Assembly (NCBI RefSeq): GCF_001544875.2
Contig: NZ_FCOA02000018.1
Span: 1 to 64,000, forward strand
Length of the DNA stretch: 64,000 nucleotides
Direction: 5' to 3'
Source: Caballeronia hypogeia
GTDB taxonomy: Bacteria > Pseudomonadota > Gammaproteobacteria > Burkholderiales > Burkholderiaceae
Part shown: one piece after another, positions 1 through 9,056 of the stretch
Numbering within the stretch: the stretch's first letter is position 1
How the letters are laid out: the number at the start of each line of letters is the position of its first letter
Position numbers and translations under genes: made by a program
The notes under the pieces: generated by a model
Told to the model about the DNA's origin: nothing
Seen by the model: only the letters and a program-made list of their open reading frames with translations
Database searches by the model: none

Positions 1-108
1 GACAAGAACTACACGCTCGAACAACACGAAATCGATGACGGCTTCGTGCTGACTTGCCAGTGTCATCCGGTGAGCGAGCGCGTGGTGGTGAGTTTCGACG
101 AGCGTTGA
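1..108 (+). CDS. paaE: Phenylacetyl-CoA epoxidase reductase subunit PaaE, C-terminal end (partial)
   Basis: The window opens inside a gene; only the last 35 codons remain, read in frame 1 to a TGA stop. The translation contains DKNYTLEQHEIDDGFVLTCQ and then CHPVSERVVVSF, which resembles the end of the plant-type 2Fe-2S ferredoxin domain that closes PaaE. The Cys-x-Cys near the end falls where the last cluster ligand of this domain is expected. PaaE passes electrons from NADPH to the PaaABCD epoxidase that attacks phenylacetyl-CoA. The three genes that follow on the same strand belong to the same pathway and strengthen the call. The 5' part lies outside the window. Confidence 0.8.
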   Translation, partial: DKNYTLEQHEIDDGFVLTCQCHPVSERVVVSFDER

Positions 109-131
109 TGCACCGTTCATCCCCTGAAGCA

Positions 132-222
132 CGCACATCGCAAGGATGTGCGAGAAGCCGAAGCATTCCCTGACTCATTTCAGGCGCGAAGCCGACAGCA
201 ATGCAAGCATTGCCCGGCTTCG
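132..222 (+). other. Two hairpins in the paaE-pcaF gap
   Basis: The 147-base gap holds two inverted repeats. The first pairs 132-139 with 145-152 (8 bp) around a 5-base GCAAG loop. The second pairs 187-194 with 215-222 (8 bp) and contains an inner pairing of 198-204 with 207-213. Neither is followed by a T-run, so an intrinsic terminator is unlikely. Within an apparent operon such structures could stabilise or process mRNA, or change the expression ratio of the genes on either side. The function is inferred only from position. Confidence 0.45.
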
Positions 223-255
223 TCGCGATCAATCATCTATCAATTGGGACCTGTC

Positions 256-1458
256 ATGACTGAAGCCTTCATCTGCGATGCGATTCGTACGCCCATCGGC
301 CGCTATGGTGGTGTTTTCAAGGACGTCCGCGCGGACGATCTCGGCGCCGTGCCGATCGCCGCGCTGATGAAGCGCAATGCATCGGTGGACTGGGCGCAGG
401 TCGATGACGTGCTCTATGGCTGCGCGAATCAGGCGGGAGAGGACAATCGCAATGTCGCGCGCATGTCGGCTTTGCTGGCGGGCCTGCCGATCGACGTGCC
501 GGGCTCGACCATCAACCGTCTGTGCGGCTCGGGCATGGATGCGGTGGGCAGCGCTGCGCGCGCGATCAAATCGGGTGATGGTTCGCTCTATATCGCGGGC
601 GGCGTCGAAAGCATGACCCGCGCGCCCTTCGTGATGAGCAAGGCATCGAGCGCCTTCTCGCGTTCCGCCGATATCTTCGATACCACTATCGGCTGGCGCT
701 TCATCAATCGCGCGATGCGCGAGCGTTATGGCGTCGATTCGATGCCCGAGACGGCCGAGAACGTCGCCGTCGATTTCGGTATCTCGCGTGACGCCCAGGA
801 CCGCTTTGCACTGCGCAGCCAGCAGCGCGCGGCGCGAGCACAAGCCGATGGCACGCTCGCGCAGGAAATCACCGCGGTGAATGTGCCGCAAAAGAAGGGC
901 GAAACGATCGCAATCGATCGGGACGAGCATCCGCGCGAGACCTCGCTGGAAACGCTCGCGAAGCTGAAGGGTGTGGTGCGTCCCGATGGCAGTGTGACCG
1001 CCGGCAACGCATCCGGCGTGAACGACGGCGCGTGCGCCCTCGTCATCGCGAATGAAGAGGCGGCGAAGCGCAATGGACTCACGCCGCGCGCACGCATCGT
1101 CGGCATGGCGACGGCGGGTGTCGCGCCACGCATCATGGGCATCGGTCCCGCGCCCGCGACGAAGAAGCTTCTCGCAAATACAGGCCTGACGCTCGAGCAG
1201 TTCGACGTAATCGAACTCAACGAAGCATTCGCTTCGCAAGGGATCGCCGTGCTGCGTCAGCTCGGGCTCGCGGAAGACGACCCGCGCGTGAACCCGAATG
1301 GGGGCGCGATTGCACTGGGCCATCCGCTCGGAGCCTCGGGCGCGCGTCTCGTCACGACGGCGATGTACGAACTCGAACGACGCAATGGCCGTTTTGCGCT
1401 GTGCACGATGTGCATCGGCGTGGGACAGGGTATCGCCATCGCGATCGAACGCATCTGA
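256..1458 (+). CDS. pcaF: 3-oxoadipyl-CoA thiolase (beta-ketoadipyl-CoA thiolase)
   Basis: This 400-residue thiolase cleaves 3-oxoadipyl-CoA with CoA to succinyl-CoA and acetyl-CoA, the last step of phenylacetate degradation and of the beta-ketoadipate pathway. The start at 256 gives MTEAFICDAIRTPIGRYGG, the usual family N-terminus; a longer in-frame extension upstream has no family similarity. The nucleophilic Cys90 lies in NRLCGSGMDAVG, His356 in ALGHPLGASGAR and the second catalytic Cys386 in CTMCIGVGQG, so the active site is complete. Length matches PaaJ/PcaF proteins. It sits between paaE and paaH in what looks like one operon, with 13 bases to paaH. In other nomenclatures it would be called paaJ. 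Confidence 0.93.
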   Translation: MTEAFICDAIRTPIGRYGGVFKDVRADDLGAVPIAALMKRNASVDWAQVDDVLYGCANQAGEDNRNVARMSALLAGLPIDVPGSTINRLCGSGMDAVGSAARAIKSGDGSLYIAGGVESMTRAPFVMSKASSAFSRSADIFDTTIGWRFINRAMRERYGVDSMPETAENVAVDFGISRDAQDRFALRSQQRAARAQADGTLAQEITAVNVPQKKGETIAIDRDEHPRETSLETLAKLKGVVRPDGSVTAGNASGVNDGACALVIANEEAAKRNGLTPRARIVGMATAGVAPRIMGIGPAPATKKLLANTGLTLEQFDVIELNEAFASQGIAVLRQLGLAEDDPRVNPNGGAIALGHPLGASGARLVTTAMYELERRNGRFALCTMCIGVGQGIAIAIERI

Positions 1459-1471
1459 GAGGCCGCGAAAC

Positions 1472-2986
1472 ATGACGCAGGCCATTCAGACCTCCGCGCT
1501 CGTCGGCGTGATCGGTGCAGGCGCGATGGGCGCGGGCATCGCCCAAGTCGCGGCGCTCGCGGGACATACGGTGTTGTTGCACGACCTCGATGCCAAAGCG
1601 CTCGACAAGGCGCGCGCAGGGATCGCGGCGAACGTGCAGCGCCTGATCGACAAGAACAAACTCGACGCCACGACAGGACACGCGGCAGTGGAGCGCGTGA
1701 GCATCATCACGAGTCTCGCGGACATGCGCACCGCAACGCTCGTGATCGAAGCGGTCGCCGAAAGGCTCGAGGTCAAGCGCGCATTGTTCGCCGAGCTCGA
1801 AGGCATCGTGACGCCGCAGTGCATTCTCGCGACGAACACGTCGTCCATTTCGATCACGGCGATCGCCGCACCTCTGCAGCATCCGTCGCGCGTGGTCGGC
1901 ATGCACTTCTTCAATCCCGCGCCGCTGATGGCGCTTGTCGAAGTGGTGCGTGGTCTCGCTACATCGGACGCTGTAGCTCAGACCGTCCATGCGACTTCAG
2001 CGGCATGGGGCAAGAAGCCGGTGTTCGCGAAGTCGACGCCGGGCTTCATCGTCAATCGTGTCGCGCGCCCGTTCTACGCGGAAGCGCTGCGCGTGCTCAA
2101 CGAGCAGGGCGCGGATGCGGCATCCATCGATGCGGTCATGCGCGATTCGGGTGGCTTCAGAATGGGGCCGTTCGAGTTGATGGACCTGATCGGCCACGAC
2201 GTGAATTTTGCCGTCACGCAATCGGTGTTCAATGCGTATTTCAACGATCCGCGCTTCACGCCTTCGCTGATTCAGCAGGAGCTCGTGAATGCGGGCTTTC
2301 TCGGCCGCAAGACGGGTCGAGGCTTCTACAACTATGCAGCCGATGCAGCGAAGCCTGCGCCGCGAGTCGAGACGCACACTCGCGCGCCATTGGAGATCGT
2401 GCTCGGCAACGACGCGCCTTTGTACGCGGGCCTTCAGACACGCATCGCAGCAACCAGCGAAGCACGCCATGCAATGCCCGGCCTGATCGCGCAAATCGAC
2501 AATGCCCATCTGTTCCTCACCGACGGCCGCACGGCGACCGAACGCGCGCATGCGCTCGGCATCGACGACCTCGTGCTGATCGATCTCGCGCTCGACTATG
2601 CGAATGCGCGAAGCATCGCGCTCACGCGCGCACGTCAATGCTCGGACGGTGCATACGCCGCAGCCGTCGGCGCATTGAGCGCGAGCGGGTACGCCGTCGT
2701 GCCATTGAGCGATGTGGCCGGCATGGCCGTCATGCGCACGGTCGCCATGCTCGTCAACGAGGCGGCGGACGCGGTGAATCAGGGCGTTTGCACGAGCGCC
2801 GATCTCGACCTCGCGATGGAGAAGGGCGTGAACTATCCGGTCGGTCCGCTCGCGTGGGGCGAGCGTATCGGCATCGAACGCATTCACGATGTGCTGCTTA
2901 ATCTCGCGTCGCATTACGGCGAAGACCGTTATCGCGCGTCGCCGCTCATTGCGTCCGTGCGCTATTCGGGCCAGCGTTTTCACTGA
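1472..2986 (+). CDS. paaH: 3-hydroxyadipyl-CoA dehydrogenase PaaH
   Basis: The 504-residue protein oxidises 3-hydroxyadipyl-CoA to 3-oxoadipyl-CoA with NAD+, feeding the thiolase encoded just upstream. The N-terminal Rossmann fold shows VGVIGAGAMGAGIAQ (glycines 15, 17 and 20), followed by NTSSISITAIA and the catalytic histidine segment VVGMHFFNPAPLMALVEVV. Two 3-hydroxyacyl-CoA dehydrogenase C-terminal domains follow; the second, around residues 400-500, is typical of the roughly 500-residue PaaH subfamily rather than the 280-residue form. The ATG at 1472 is preferred over a much longer frame that overlaps pcaF, because the Rossmann domain begins immediately after it. The gene is followed 49 bases later by paaK. 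Confidence 0.92.
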   Translation: MTQAIQTSALVGVIGAGAMGAGIAQVAALAGHTVLLHDLDAKALDKARAGIAANVQRLIDKNKLDATTGHAAVERVSIITSLADMRTATLVIEAVAERLEVKRALFAELEGIVTPQCILATNTSSISITAIAAPLQHPSRVVGMHFFNPAPLMALVEVVRGLATSDAVAQTVHATSAAWGKKPVFAKSTPGFIVNRVARPFYAEALRVLNEQGADAASIDAVMRDSGGFRMGPFELMDLIGHDVNFAVTQSVFNAYFNDPRFTPSLIQQELVNAGFLGRKTGRGFYNYAADAAKPAPRVETHTRAPLEIVLGNDAPLYAGLQTRIAATSEARHAMPGLIAQIDNAHLFLTDGRTATERAHALGIDDLVLIDLALDYANARSIALTRARQCSDGAYAAAVGALSASGYAVVPLSDVAGMAVMRTVAMLVNEAADAVNQGVCTSADLDLAMEKGVNYPVGPLAWGERIGIERIHDVLLNLASHYGEDRYRASPLIASVRYSGQRFH

Positions 2987-3035
2987 AGCGAATCCGCGTC
3001 ATTTTCATTTTCGAGCATTCATGCAGGAGACAATC

Positions 3036-4361
3036 GTGGTTCAATCCATTGCACAGCAAAACGAACTGGAGCCGATCGAACGCGCGAGCCGCGACGAGCT
3101 GCAGGCATTGCAACTCGAGCGCCTCAAATGGACGCTGCGTCACGCGTATGAAAACGTGCCGCACTATCGCCGCGCATTCGATGCAGCGGGCGTGCATCCC
3201 GACGATCTGCGCGAACTATCTGACCTCGCGCGCTTCCCGACCACGACCAAGACTGACCTGCGCGACAACTATCCATTCGGGCTCTTCGCCGTGCCGCGCG
3301 ATCAGGTTGTGCGCGTGCATGCATCGAGCGGCACGACCGGCAAGCCGACGGTGGTCGGCTACACGGCGAAGGACATCGACACGTGGGCGAACGTCACCGC
3401 GCGCTCGATTCGCGCGGCGGGTGGCCGCAAGGGCGATACGCTGCACAACGCATTCGGCTATGGCCTTTTCACGGGCGGCCTCGGCATTCACTACGGCGCG
3501 GAGCGTCTGGGCTGCATGGTCGTCCCGGTGTCGGGCGGTCAGACGGAAAAGCAGGTCCAACTGATCCGTGACTTCGAGCCGAAGATCATTCTCGTCACGC
3601 CTTCGTACATGCTGAATCTGCTCGACGAAATGGCTCGTCAGGGCATGGACCCCGCGAACACCTCGCTCAAGATCGGCATCTTCGGCGCGGAGCCCTGGAG
3701 CCAGGGTCTGCGTAGCGAGATCGAGACGCGCGCGGGCATCCAGGCGATGGACATCTATGGCCTGTCAGAGATCATGGGGCCGGGCGTCGCGTGCGAGTGT
3801 ATCGAAACGAAGGACGGTCCGACGATCTGGGAAGACCACTTCTATCCCGAGATCATCGATCCCGTGACGGGCGAAGTGCTTCCCGAAGGCAGCACGGGCG
3901 AACTGGTGTTCACCTCGCTCACGAAAGAAGCGATGCCGATGATCCGCTATCGCACGCGCGATCTGACGTCGCTGCTGCCGCCGACCGCGCGCTCGATGCG
4001 GCGCCTGGCGAAGATCACCGGCCGCTCCGACGACATGCTCATCATTCGCGGCGTGAACGTATTCCCGAGCCAGATCGAGGAACTGATTCTCGCGATTCCG
4101 CGTTTGAGCGGTCAGTATCAACTGTGCGTCTCGCGCGAAGGTCACATGGACTCGTTGTCCGTGTCCGTCGAAGCGCGCGCGGAAATCTGCGCGGGCCTGA
4201 GCGATGGCGAACGAGCAGGTCTTTCGCGCGAACTTCAGCAGCGCGTCAAGACGATGGTCGGCGTGTCCACGCAAGTGCGCGTGCTCGACTCGGGCGAGTT
4301 GCCGACGACCGCGACAGGCAAGGCAAAGCGCGTGCTCGATCTGCGTCCCGCGACCGTATAA
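3036..4361 (+). CDS. paaK: Phenylacetate-CoA ligase PaaK
   Basis: PaaK activates phenylacetate with ATP and CoA to phenylacetyl-CoA, the committing step of the pathway. The sequence shows the acyl-adenylate motif HASSGTTGKPTVVGYT at about residue 95, then YGLSEIMGPGVACEC, and a C-terminal half with TGRSDDMLIIRGVNVFPSQIE, as expected for the family. The end retains the lysine segment TATGKAKRVLDLRP. I chose the GTG at 3036 because AGGAGA lies five bases upstream; an in-frame ATG at 3021 would add five residues but has no ribosome binding site. From GTG the protein is 441 residues, a normal length. It is the last gene of the paa cluster in this window. Confidence 0.93.
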   Translation: MVQSIAQQNELEPIERASRDELQALQLERLKWTLRHAYENVPHYRRAFDAAGVHPDDLRELSDLARFPTTTKTDLRDNYPFGLFAVPRDQVVRVHASSGTTGKPTVVGYTAKDIDTWANVTARSIRAAGGRKGDTLHNAFGYGLFTGGLGIHYGAERLGCMVVPVSGGQTEKQVQLIRDFEPKIILVTPSYMLNLLDEMARQGMDPANTSLKIGIFGAEPWSQGLRSEIETRAGIQAMDIYGLSEIMGPGVACECIETKDGPTIWEDHFYPEIIDPVTGEVLPEGSTGELVFTSLTKEAMPMIRYRTRDLTSLLPPTARSMRRLAKITGRSDDMLIIRGVNVFPSQIEELILAIPRLSGQYQLCVSREGHMDSLSVSVEARAEICAGLSDGERAGLSRELQQRVKTMVGVSTQVRVLDSGELPTTATGKAKRVLDLRPATV

Positions 4362-4377
4362 ATTACCGCTTCATCTA

Positions 4378-4400
4378 GCGCCCCGCGTCCTGCGGGGCGC
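4378..4400 (+). terminator. Hairpin after paaK, possible terminator
   Basis: A perfect 9-bp GC stem (4378-4386 with 4392-4400) with a 5-base loop lies 16 bases past the paaK stop. No T-run follows, so it may act as a Rho-assisted or 3'-stabilising structure rather than a classical terminator. Confidence 0.45.
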
Positions 4401-4619
4401 GACTCATTTCCCGCCATCTGACGCGCATGCGCGGCATTCATGGTGCGGTCTCGCATTCTTCTGCAGAAATCCTTCCGCATAAACCCTCGCAACCGTTTGC
4501 GCAAATTGTTTTGTAAGCTTCAGTTGTGTCATCGTAGCGATTGCATTTCGCTCAGATCATTTCTGAGCGATCGAACTGTATTCGAATAACGAAAACCAAA
4601 CGGGGCAGGCGCAATTTCG

Positions 4620-7600
4620 ATGTGGATCGTCAGACTCGCGCTCAGGCGCCCGTACACATTCATCGTCCTGTCGCTGCTTCTGCTGATCATCGGTCCGCTC
4701 GTCATCCTGCGAACGCCGACCGATATCTTTCCCAACATCGACATTCCGGTCGTGAGCGTCATCTGGTCATATAACGGCTTGCCGCCCGATCAGATGGAGC
4801 GACGCATCACGCTCAACTACGAGCGCGGATTATCGGTGGCCGTGAACGACATCGAGCATATCGAGTCGGAGTCGCTGCCGGGCATCGCGGTAATTCGCAT
4901 CTACTTTCAGCCCAACGCAAATGTCGACGAAGCGATCGCGGAGATCACCGCGCTCTCGCAGACACAATTACGCTCGCTGCCGCCGGGCATCACGCCGCCG
5001 AACATATTGCGCTTCAACGCATCGACCGTGCCGATATTGCGGCTCGCGTTGTCATCGGCGGAACTCACCGAACAGCAGCTCTACGACTTCGGCAACAGCT
5101 TCCTGAAGACGCAACTCGCGACCGTGCAAGGCGCATCGGTGCCGTTGCCTTATGGTGGCAAGCAGCGGCAGATCATGGTCGATATCGATTCGCGCAAGCT
5201 GCAGGCAAAGAACCTCGCGCCCACCGATGTCGTCAACGCGATCAGCGCGCAGAACCTGATCTTGCCGACAGGCACTACCAAGATTGGCTCGACGGAATAT
5301 TCGGTCGGCCTGAACGCGAGTCCGGGCTCGATCGAAGGACTCAACGACATTCCCATTCGCACGGGGCCCGGCGGCACGATCTATATCAAGGACGTGGCGC
5401 ACGTGCGCGACGGCTTTCAGCCGCAGACCAATATCGTGCGCGTGGATGGTACGCGCGCATCGTTACTCACGATCAACAAGAGCGGCAACGCGTCGACGCT
5501 CGATATCGTCGCGCGCGTGAAGAACCTGTTGCCGACCTTGCGCGGCATGGTGCCCGAGTCGCTGAAGATCGAACCGGTCGCGGATCAGTCGCTGTTCGTG
5601 CGTGCGTCGGTGTCGGGCGTGTTGCGTGAAGCGGTGATCGCGGCGGGCCTGACCGCATTGATGGTCTTGCTGTTTCTGGGAAGCTGGCGCGCGACGCTCA
5701 TCATCGCAATCTCGATACCGCTCTCGATGCTCACCTCGATCGTCGCGCTCTCCGCGATCGGGCAGACCATCAACATCATGACGCTGGGCGGGCTCGCGCT
5801 CGCGGTCGGGATTCTTGTCGACGATGCGACGGTTGCGATCGAAAACATCAGCCAGAACCTCGAGCAAGGCAAGGAACTGGAGCAGGCGATTCTCGAAGGC
5901 GCGCAGCAGATCGCGGTGCCCACGCTCGTCTCGACGCTTTCCATCTGCATCGTGTTCATTCCGATGTTCCTGCTCACGGGCGTCGCGCACTATCTCTTCG
6001 TGCCGATGGCCGAAGCGGTGGTCTTCGCCATGCTCGCATCGTACTTCTTCTCGCGCACGCTGATTCCGACGCTCGCGAAGTATCTGCTGCGTCATCACGA
6101 ACACATGGGCGGCGATGTTGAATCGATGAAGGGCTCGCGCAACCCGTTCGTGCGTATCCATCTCGCCTTCGAACGCCGCTTCGAAGCGGTGCGCACGCGC
6201 TATCGAGGCTTTCTCGAAGCACGGCTCGCGCATCCCGGTCGCTTCGCAGCGCTGTTCCTGCTTTGCTGCCTCTTGTCGCTCGGACTCGCGCCGTTCCTCG
6301 GACGCGACTTCTTTCCGTCGGTCGACTCCGGCGTGATCGCGCTGCACATGCGCACCAAAACCGGCACACGCATCGAGGAAACCGCCGCGCTGACCGATCG
6401 TGTCGATGCACGCATCCGGCAACTCATACCGCACGGCGAGATTCGCTCGATCATCGACAACATGGGCTTGCCGGTGTCGGGCATCAACCTGTCATACAAC
6501 AACACGGGCACGATCAGTTCCGCCGATGCCGACGTGCTCATCAGCCTGAACGAAAATCACGCACCGACCGAAGGTTATATCCGCGAGTTGCGAAAGCGCC
6601 TGCCACAGGAATTTCCCGGCGTGACCTTCTCGTTCCTCCCCGCGGATATCGTGAGCCAGATCCTCAACTTCGGCGTGCCCGCGCCGATCGACATATCGAT
6701 CACCGGGCGCGACGTGCGCGGCAATCGCGCGCTTGCGAACCGCCTGCTGGAGAAGATCCGCCGCGTGCCGGGACTCGTGGATGCGCGCATCCAGCAGCCT
6801 TCCGATCTGCCCGCGATCAATGTCGAAGTCGATCGCACGAAGGCATTGCAAGCGGGTTTCACGCAGCGCGACGTCGCGAACAATCTGCTCATCACGCTGT
6901 CCGGCAGCCAGCAGACGACGCCCACGTTCTGGCTCAATCCCGCGAACGGCGTGAGCTATCAGGTCATCACGACCGCGCCGCAGTACGACATGAACTCGCT
7001 GCAATCCGTCGCGAACATTCCGGTCACGTCGGCGAGTGGCAAGACCAATATTCTCGGCGCGCTCGCGTCGCTGTCGCGCGGCGCGCGCGATGCGGTCGTC
7101 TATCACTACAACGCCCAGACCACCATCAACCTGTACGCGACCACGGAGCGGCGCGATCTCGGCGCGGTTTCGGACGACGTCCAGCGCATCATCGACGAGG
7201 TGCGCGGCGAGTTGCCCAAAGGCTCGTCGATCGAAATGCGCGGCCAGGTCGAAACCATGAACGGCTCGTTCTCGGGCCTCGCCTTCGGGCTGATTCTCGC
7301 GGTCGTGCTCGTGTACTTGCTGATCGTCGTGAACTTCCAGTCGTGGCTCGATCCGTTCATCATCATCACTGCATTGCCGGGCGCGCTCGCGGGCATCGTG
7401 TGGATGCTGTTCCTCACGCACACGACCTTGTCGATTCCCGCGTTGACGGGCGCGATCATGTGTATCGGCATCGCCACGGCGAACAGCATTCTCGTGGTGA
7501 GCTTCGCGCGCACGGCACTCGCGGAACATGGCGATGCGGTGCGCTCCGCACTCGAAGCAGGCTATACGCGCTTCAGGCCGGTGCTAATGACCGCCGCCGC

Positions 7601-7808
7601 GATGATGATCGGGATGGTGCCGATGGCGATCGGCTTAGGCGAAGGCGGCGAGCAAAACGCGCCGCTCGGCCGCGCGGTGATCGGCGGACTGATGGTCGGC
7701 ACCGTGGCGACGCTGTTCTTCGTGCCGGTCGTGTTCTCGATCATCTATCGACGCATGGAAGCACGCGGCAAGGGTCCGAAAGCGCAGACCACGCAAGCGG
7801 CGCAATAA
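4620..7808 (+). CDS. RND-family efflux permease
   Basis: This 1062-residue inner-membrane pump has the standard RND layout: an N-terminal TM helix beginning MWIVRLALRRPYTFIVLSLL, a large periplasmic loop, six helices, a second periplasmic loop from about residue 555, and a C-terminal helix bundle. The proton-relay aspartates of TM4 are present (D401, D402 in GILVDDATVAIEN). In the TM10-11 region, where AcrB has its essential lysine, this protein reads IGIATANSILVVSFAR with no lysine. It ends in GEGGEQNAPLGRAVIGGLM, a signature I associate with a subclass of beta-proteobacterial RND pumps of unknown substrate. The adaptor follows after 27 bases and the outer-membrane factor overlaps that, giving one operon. 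Substrate cannot be inferred. Confidence 0.9.
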   Translation: MWIVRLALRRPYTFIVLSLLLLIIGPLVILRTPTDIFPNIDIPVVSVIWSYNGLPPDQMERRITLNYERGLSVAVNDIEHIESESLPGIAVIRIYFQPNANVDEAIAEITALSQTQLRSLPPGITPPNILRFNASTVPILRLALSSAELTEQQLYDFGNSFLKTQLATVQGASVPLPYGGKQRQIMVDIDSRKLQAKNLAPTDVVNAISAQNLILPTGTTKIGSTEYSVGLNASPGSIEGLNDIPIRTGPGGTIYIKDVAHVRDGFQPQTNIVRVDGTRASLLTINKSGNASTLDIVARVKNLLPTLRGMVPESLKIEPVADQSLFVRASVSGVLREAVIAAGLTALMVLLFLGSWRATLIIAISIPLSMLTSIVALSAIGQTINIMTLGGLALAVGILVDDATVAIENISQNLEQGKELEQAILEGAQQIAVPTLVSTLSICIVFIPMFLLTGVAHYLFVPMAEAVVFAMLASYFFSRTLIPTLAKYLLRHHEHMGGDVESMKGSRNPFVRIHLAFERRFEAVRTRYRGFLEARLAHPGRFAALFLLCCLLSLGLAPFLGRDFFPSVDSGVIALHMRTKTGTRIEETAALTDRVDARIRQLIPHGEIRSIIDNMGLPVSGINLSYNNTGTISSADADVLISLNENHAPTEGYIRELRKRLPQEFPGVTFSFLPADIVSQILNFGVPAPIDISITGRDVRGNRALANRLLEKIRRVPGLVDARIQQPSDLPAINVEVDRTKALQAGFTQRDVANNLLITLSGSQQTTPTFWLNPANGVSYQVITTAPQYDMNSLQSVANIPVTSASGKTNILGALASLSRGARDAVVYHYNAQTTINLYATTERRDLGAVSDDVQRIIDEVRGELPKGSSIEMRGQVETMNGSFSGLAFGLILAVVLVYLLIVVNFQSWLDPFIIITALPGALAGIVWMLFLTHTTLSIPALTGAIMCIGIATANSILVVSFARTALAEHGDAVRSALEAGYTRFRPVLMTAAAMMIGMVPMAIGLGEGGEQNAPLGRAVIGGLMVGTVATLFFVPVVFSIIYRRMEARGKGPKAQTTQAAQ

Positions 7809-7835
7809 CACTATCGAACAGCAGGCGGAGTGAGC

Positions 7836-9056
7836 ATGGAAGAGCAGGTGTCGCAACGGTCGGGCAACAGAAGGCGAGGGCGCGTATGGCTCGTGATCGC
7901 GCTCGTGGTGGTCGTCGTGCTCGTCGCGCAAGGCATCCTGTCGCGGCGCGCGGCGCACGCGGAACTAGAGCGCGATGCGAACGAACACGGTGTGCAGACG
8001 GTCGAGGTCATCAAGCCGGCGCGCATGAAGGCCTCGCAGGAGCTCGTGCTCGCGGGCGATATCCGCGCGTTTTCCGATGCGCCGATCTTCGCGCGCACCA
8101 ATGGTTATCTGAAGCGCTGGACCGTCGATATCGGCACGAAGGTGAAGAAGGGCCAGTTGCTCGCGGAGATCGACGCACCCGAAATCAACGATCAGCTTCG
8201 TCAGGCGCGCGCCGATGCGCAGACCGCGCGCGCGAACTATCTGCTCGCGAAGACCACGGCCGAACGCTGGGCGCAGATGCTGAAGAACAATTCGGTATCT
8301 CGACAGGAGACCGATGAAAAGAACGGCGACATGCTCGCGAAGGAAGCGGCGTTGAACGCGGCGCAGGCGAACGTATCGCGGCTCGAGCAGTTGGTGTCGT
8401 TCCAGAAGATCTACGCACCGTTCGATGGCACCGTCACCGCCCGCAATACGGACGTCGGCCAGTTGATCGATGCGGGTAGCGGCGCCGCGGGCCGCGAGCT
8501 TTTCCACATCCAGGACGCGTCGACCTTGCGTGTGTTCGTCGATGTGCCGCAGACGTACGCGCGCATGGTCACCGTGGGTATGCCCGCCGAGCTGCTGCTC
8601 AACGAGGAGCGCAATCGCGTCTTCGAGGGCGTGACGGTACGCACGGCGGGCGCGGTCGATCCGGTCGCGCGCACGATGCGCGTCGAAGTCGACGTGAAGA
8701 ATCCGGCGGGCGATCTGCTGGCTGGCGCCTATGCGCAGGTGCGCTTTCGTCTCACGAGCGCGAGTCCTTCCTATACGTTGCCGGGCAACGCATTGCTGTT
8801 TCGTCCCGATGGCGTGCATGCCGCGAGCGTCGACGCCAACAATCGCGTGAAGCTACTGCCGATCACGCTCGGCACGGACTACGGCACGCGCGTGTCCATC
8901 GTGTCGGGTCTGACGGGCGACGAACGCGTAATCATAAATCCGCCCGATTCGATCATCGACGGCGCGTTAGTGCGCATCGGCCGAGCCGATGCAGGTGCGG
9001 GCGCGAGTCAGGGCGCCCACGGCGGCGCGCCGAAGGTGGAAGGAAACGAGTCGTGA
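7836..9056 (+). CDS. RND efflux periplasmic adaptor (HlyD/MFP family)
   Basis: The 406-residue adaptor should bridge the inner-membrane permease encoded upstream and the outer-membrane channel encoded downstream. A basic N-terminus and a TM anchor or uncleaved signal (about residues 16-35, VWLVIALVVVVVLVAQGIL) are followed by a barrel/lipoyl half-motif (ILAGDIRAF region, then VKKGQLLAEIDAPEINDQLR), an alpha-hairpin of about residues 115-190, the returning lipoyl half (IYAPFDGTVTARNTDVGQLI) and a beta-barrel domain. The ATG at 7836 is preferred because GGCGGAG lies five bases upstream; an in-frame GTG two codons earlier overlaps that site. Its TGA overlaps the next gene's start. Confidence 0.9.
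   Translation: MEEQVSQRSGNRRRGRVWLVIALVVVVVLVAQGILSRRAAHAELERDANEHGVQTVEVIKPARMKASQELVLAGDIRAFSDAPIFARTNGYLKRWTVDIGTKVKKGQLLAEIDAPEINDQLRQARADAQTARANYLLAKTTAERWAQMLKNNSVSRQETDEKNGDMLAKEAALNAAQANVSRLEQLVSFQKIYAPFDGTVTARNTDVGQLIDAGSGAAGRELFHIQDASTLRVFVDVPQTYARMVTVGMPAELLLNEERNRVFEGVTVRTAGAVDPVARTMRVEVDVKNPAGDLLAGAYAQVRFRLTSASPSYTLPGNALLFRPDGVHAASVDANNRVKLLPITLGTDYGTRVSIVSGLTGDERVIINPPDSIIDGALVRIGRADAGAGASQGAHGGAPKVEGNES

Noticed and set aside
229-1485. A long minus-strand frame opposite pcaF
   Set aside because: Antisense shadow; the thiolase on the plus strand has all catalytic residues.
6263-8317. A 684-codon frame overlapping the RND permease and adaptor in another frame
   Set aside because: Arg-rich shadow frame over two well-supported genes.
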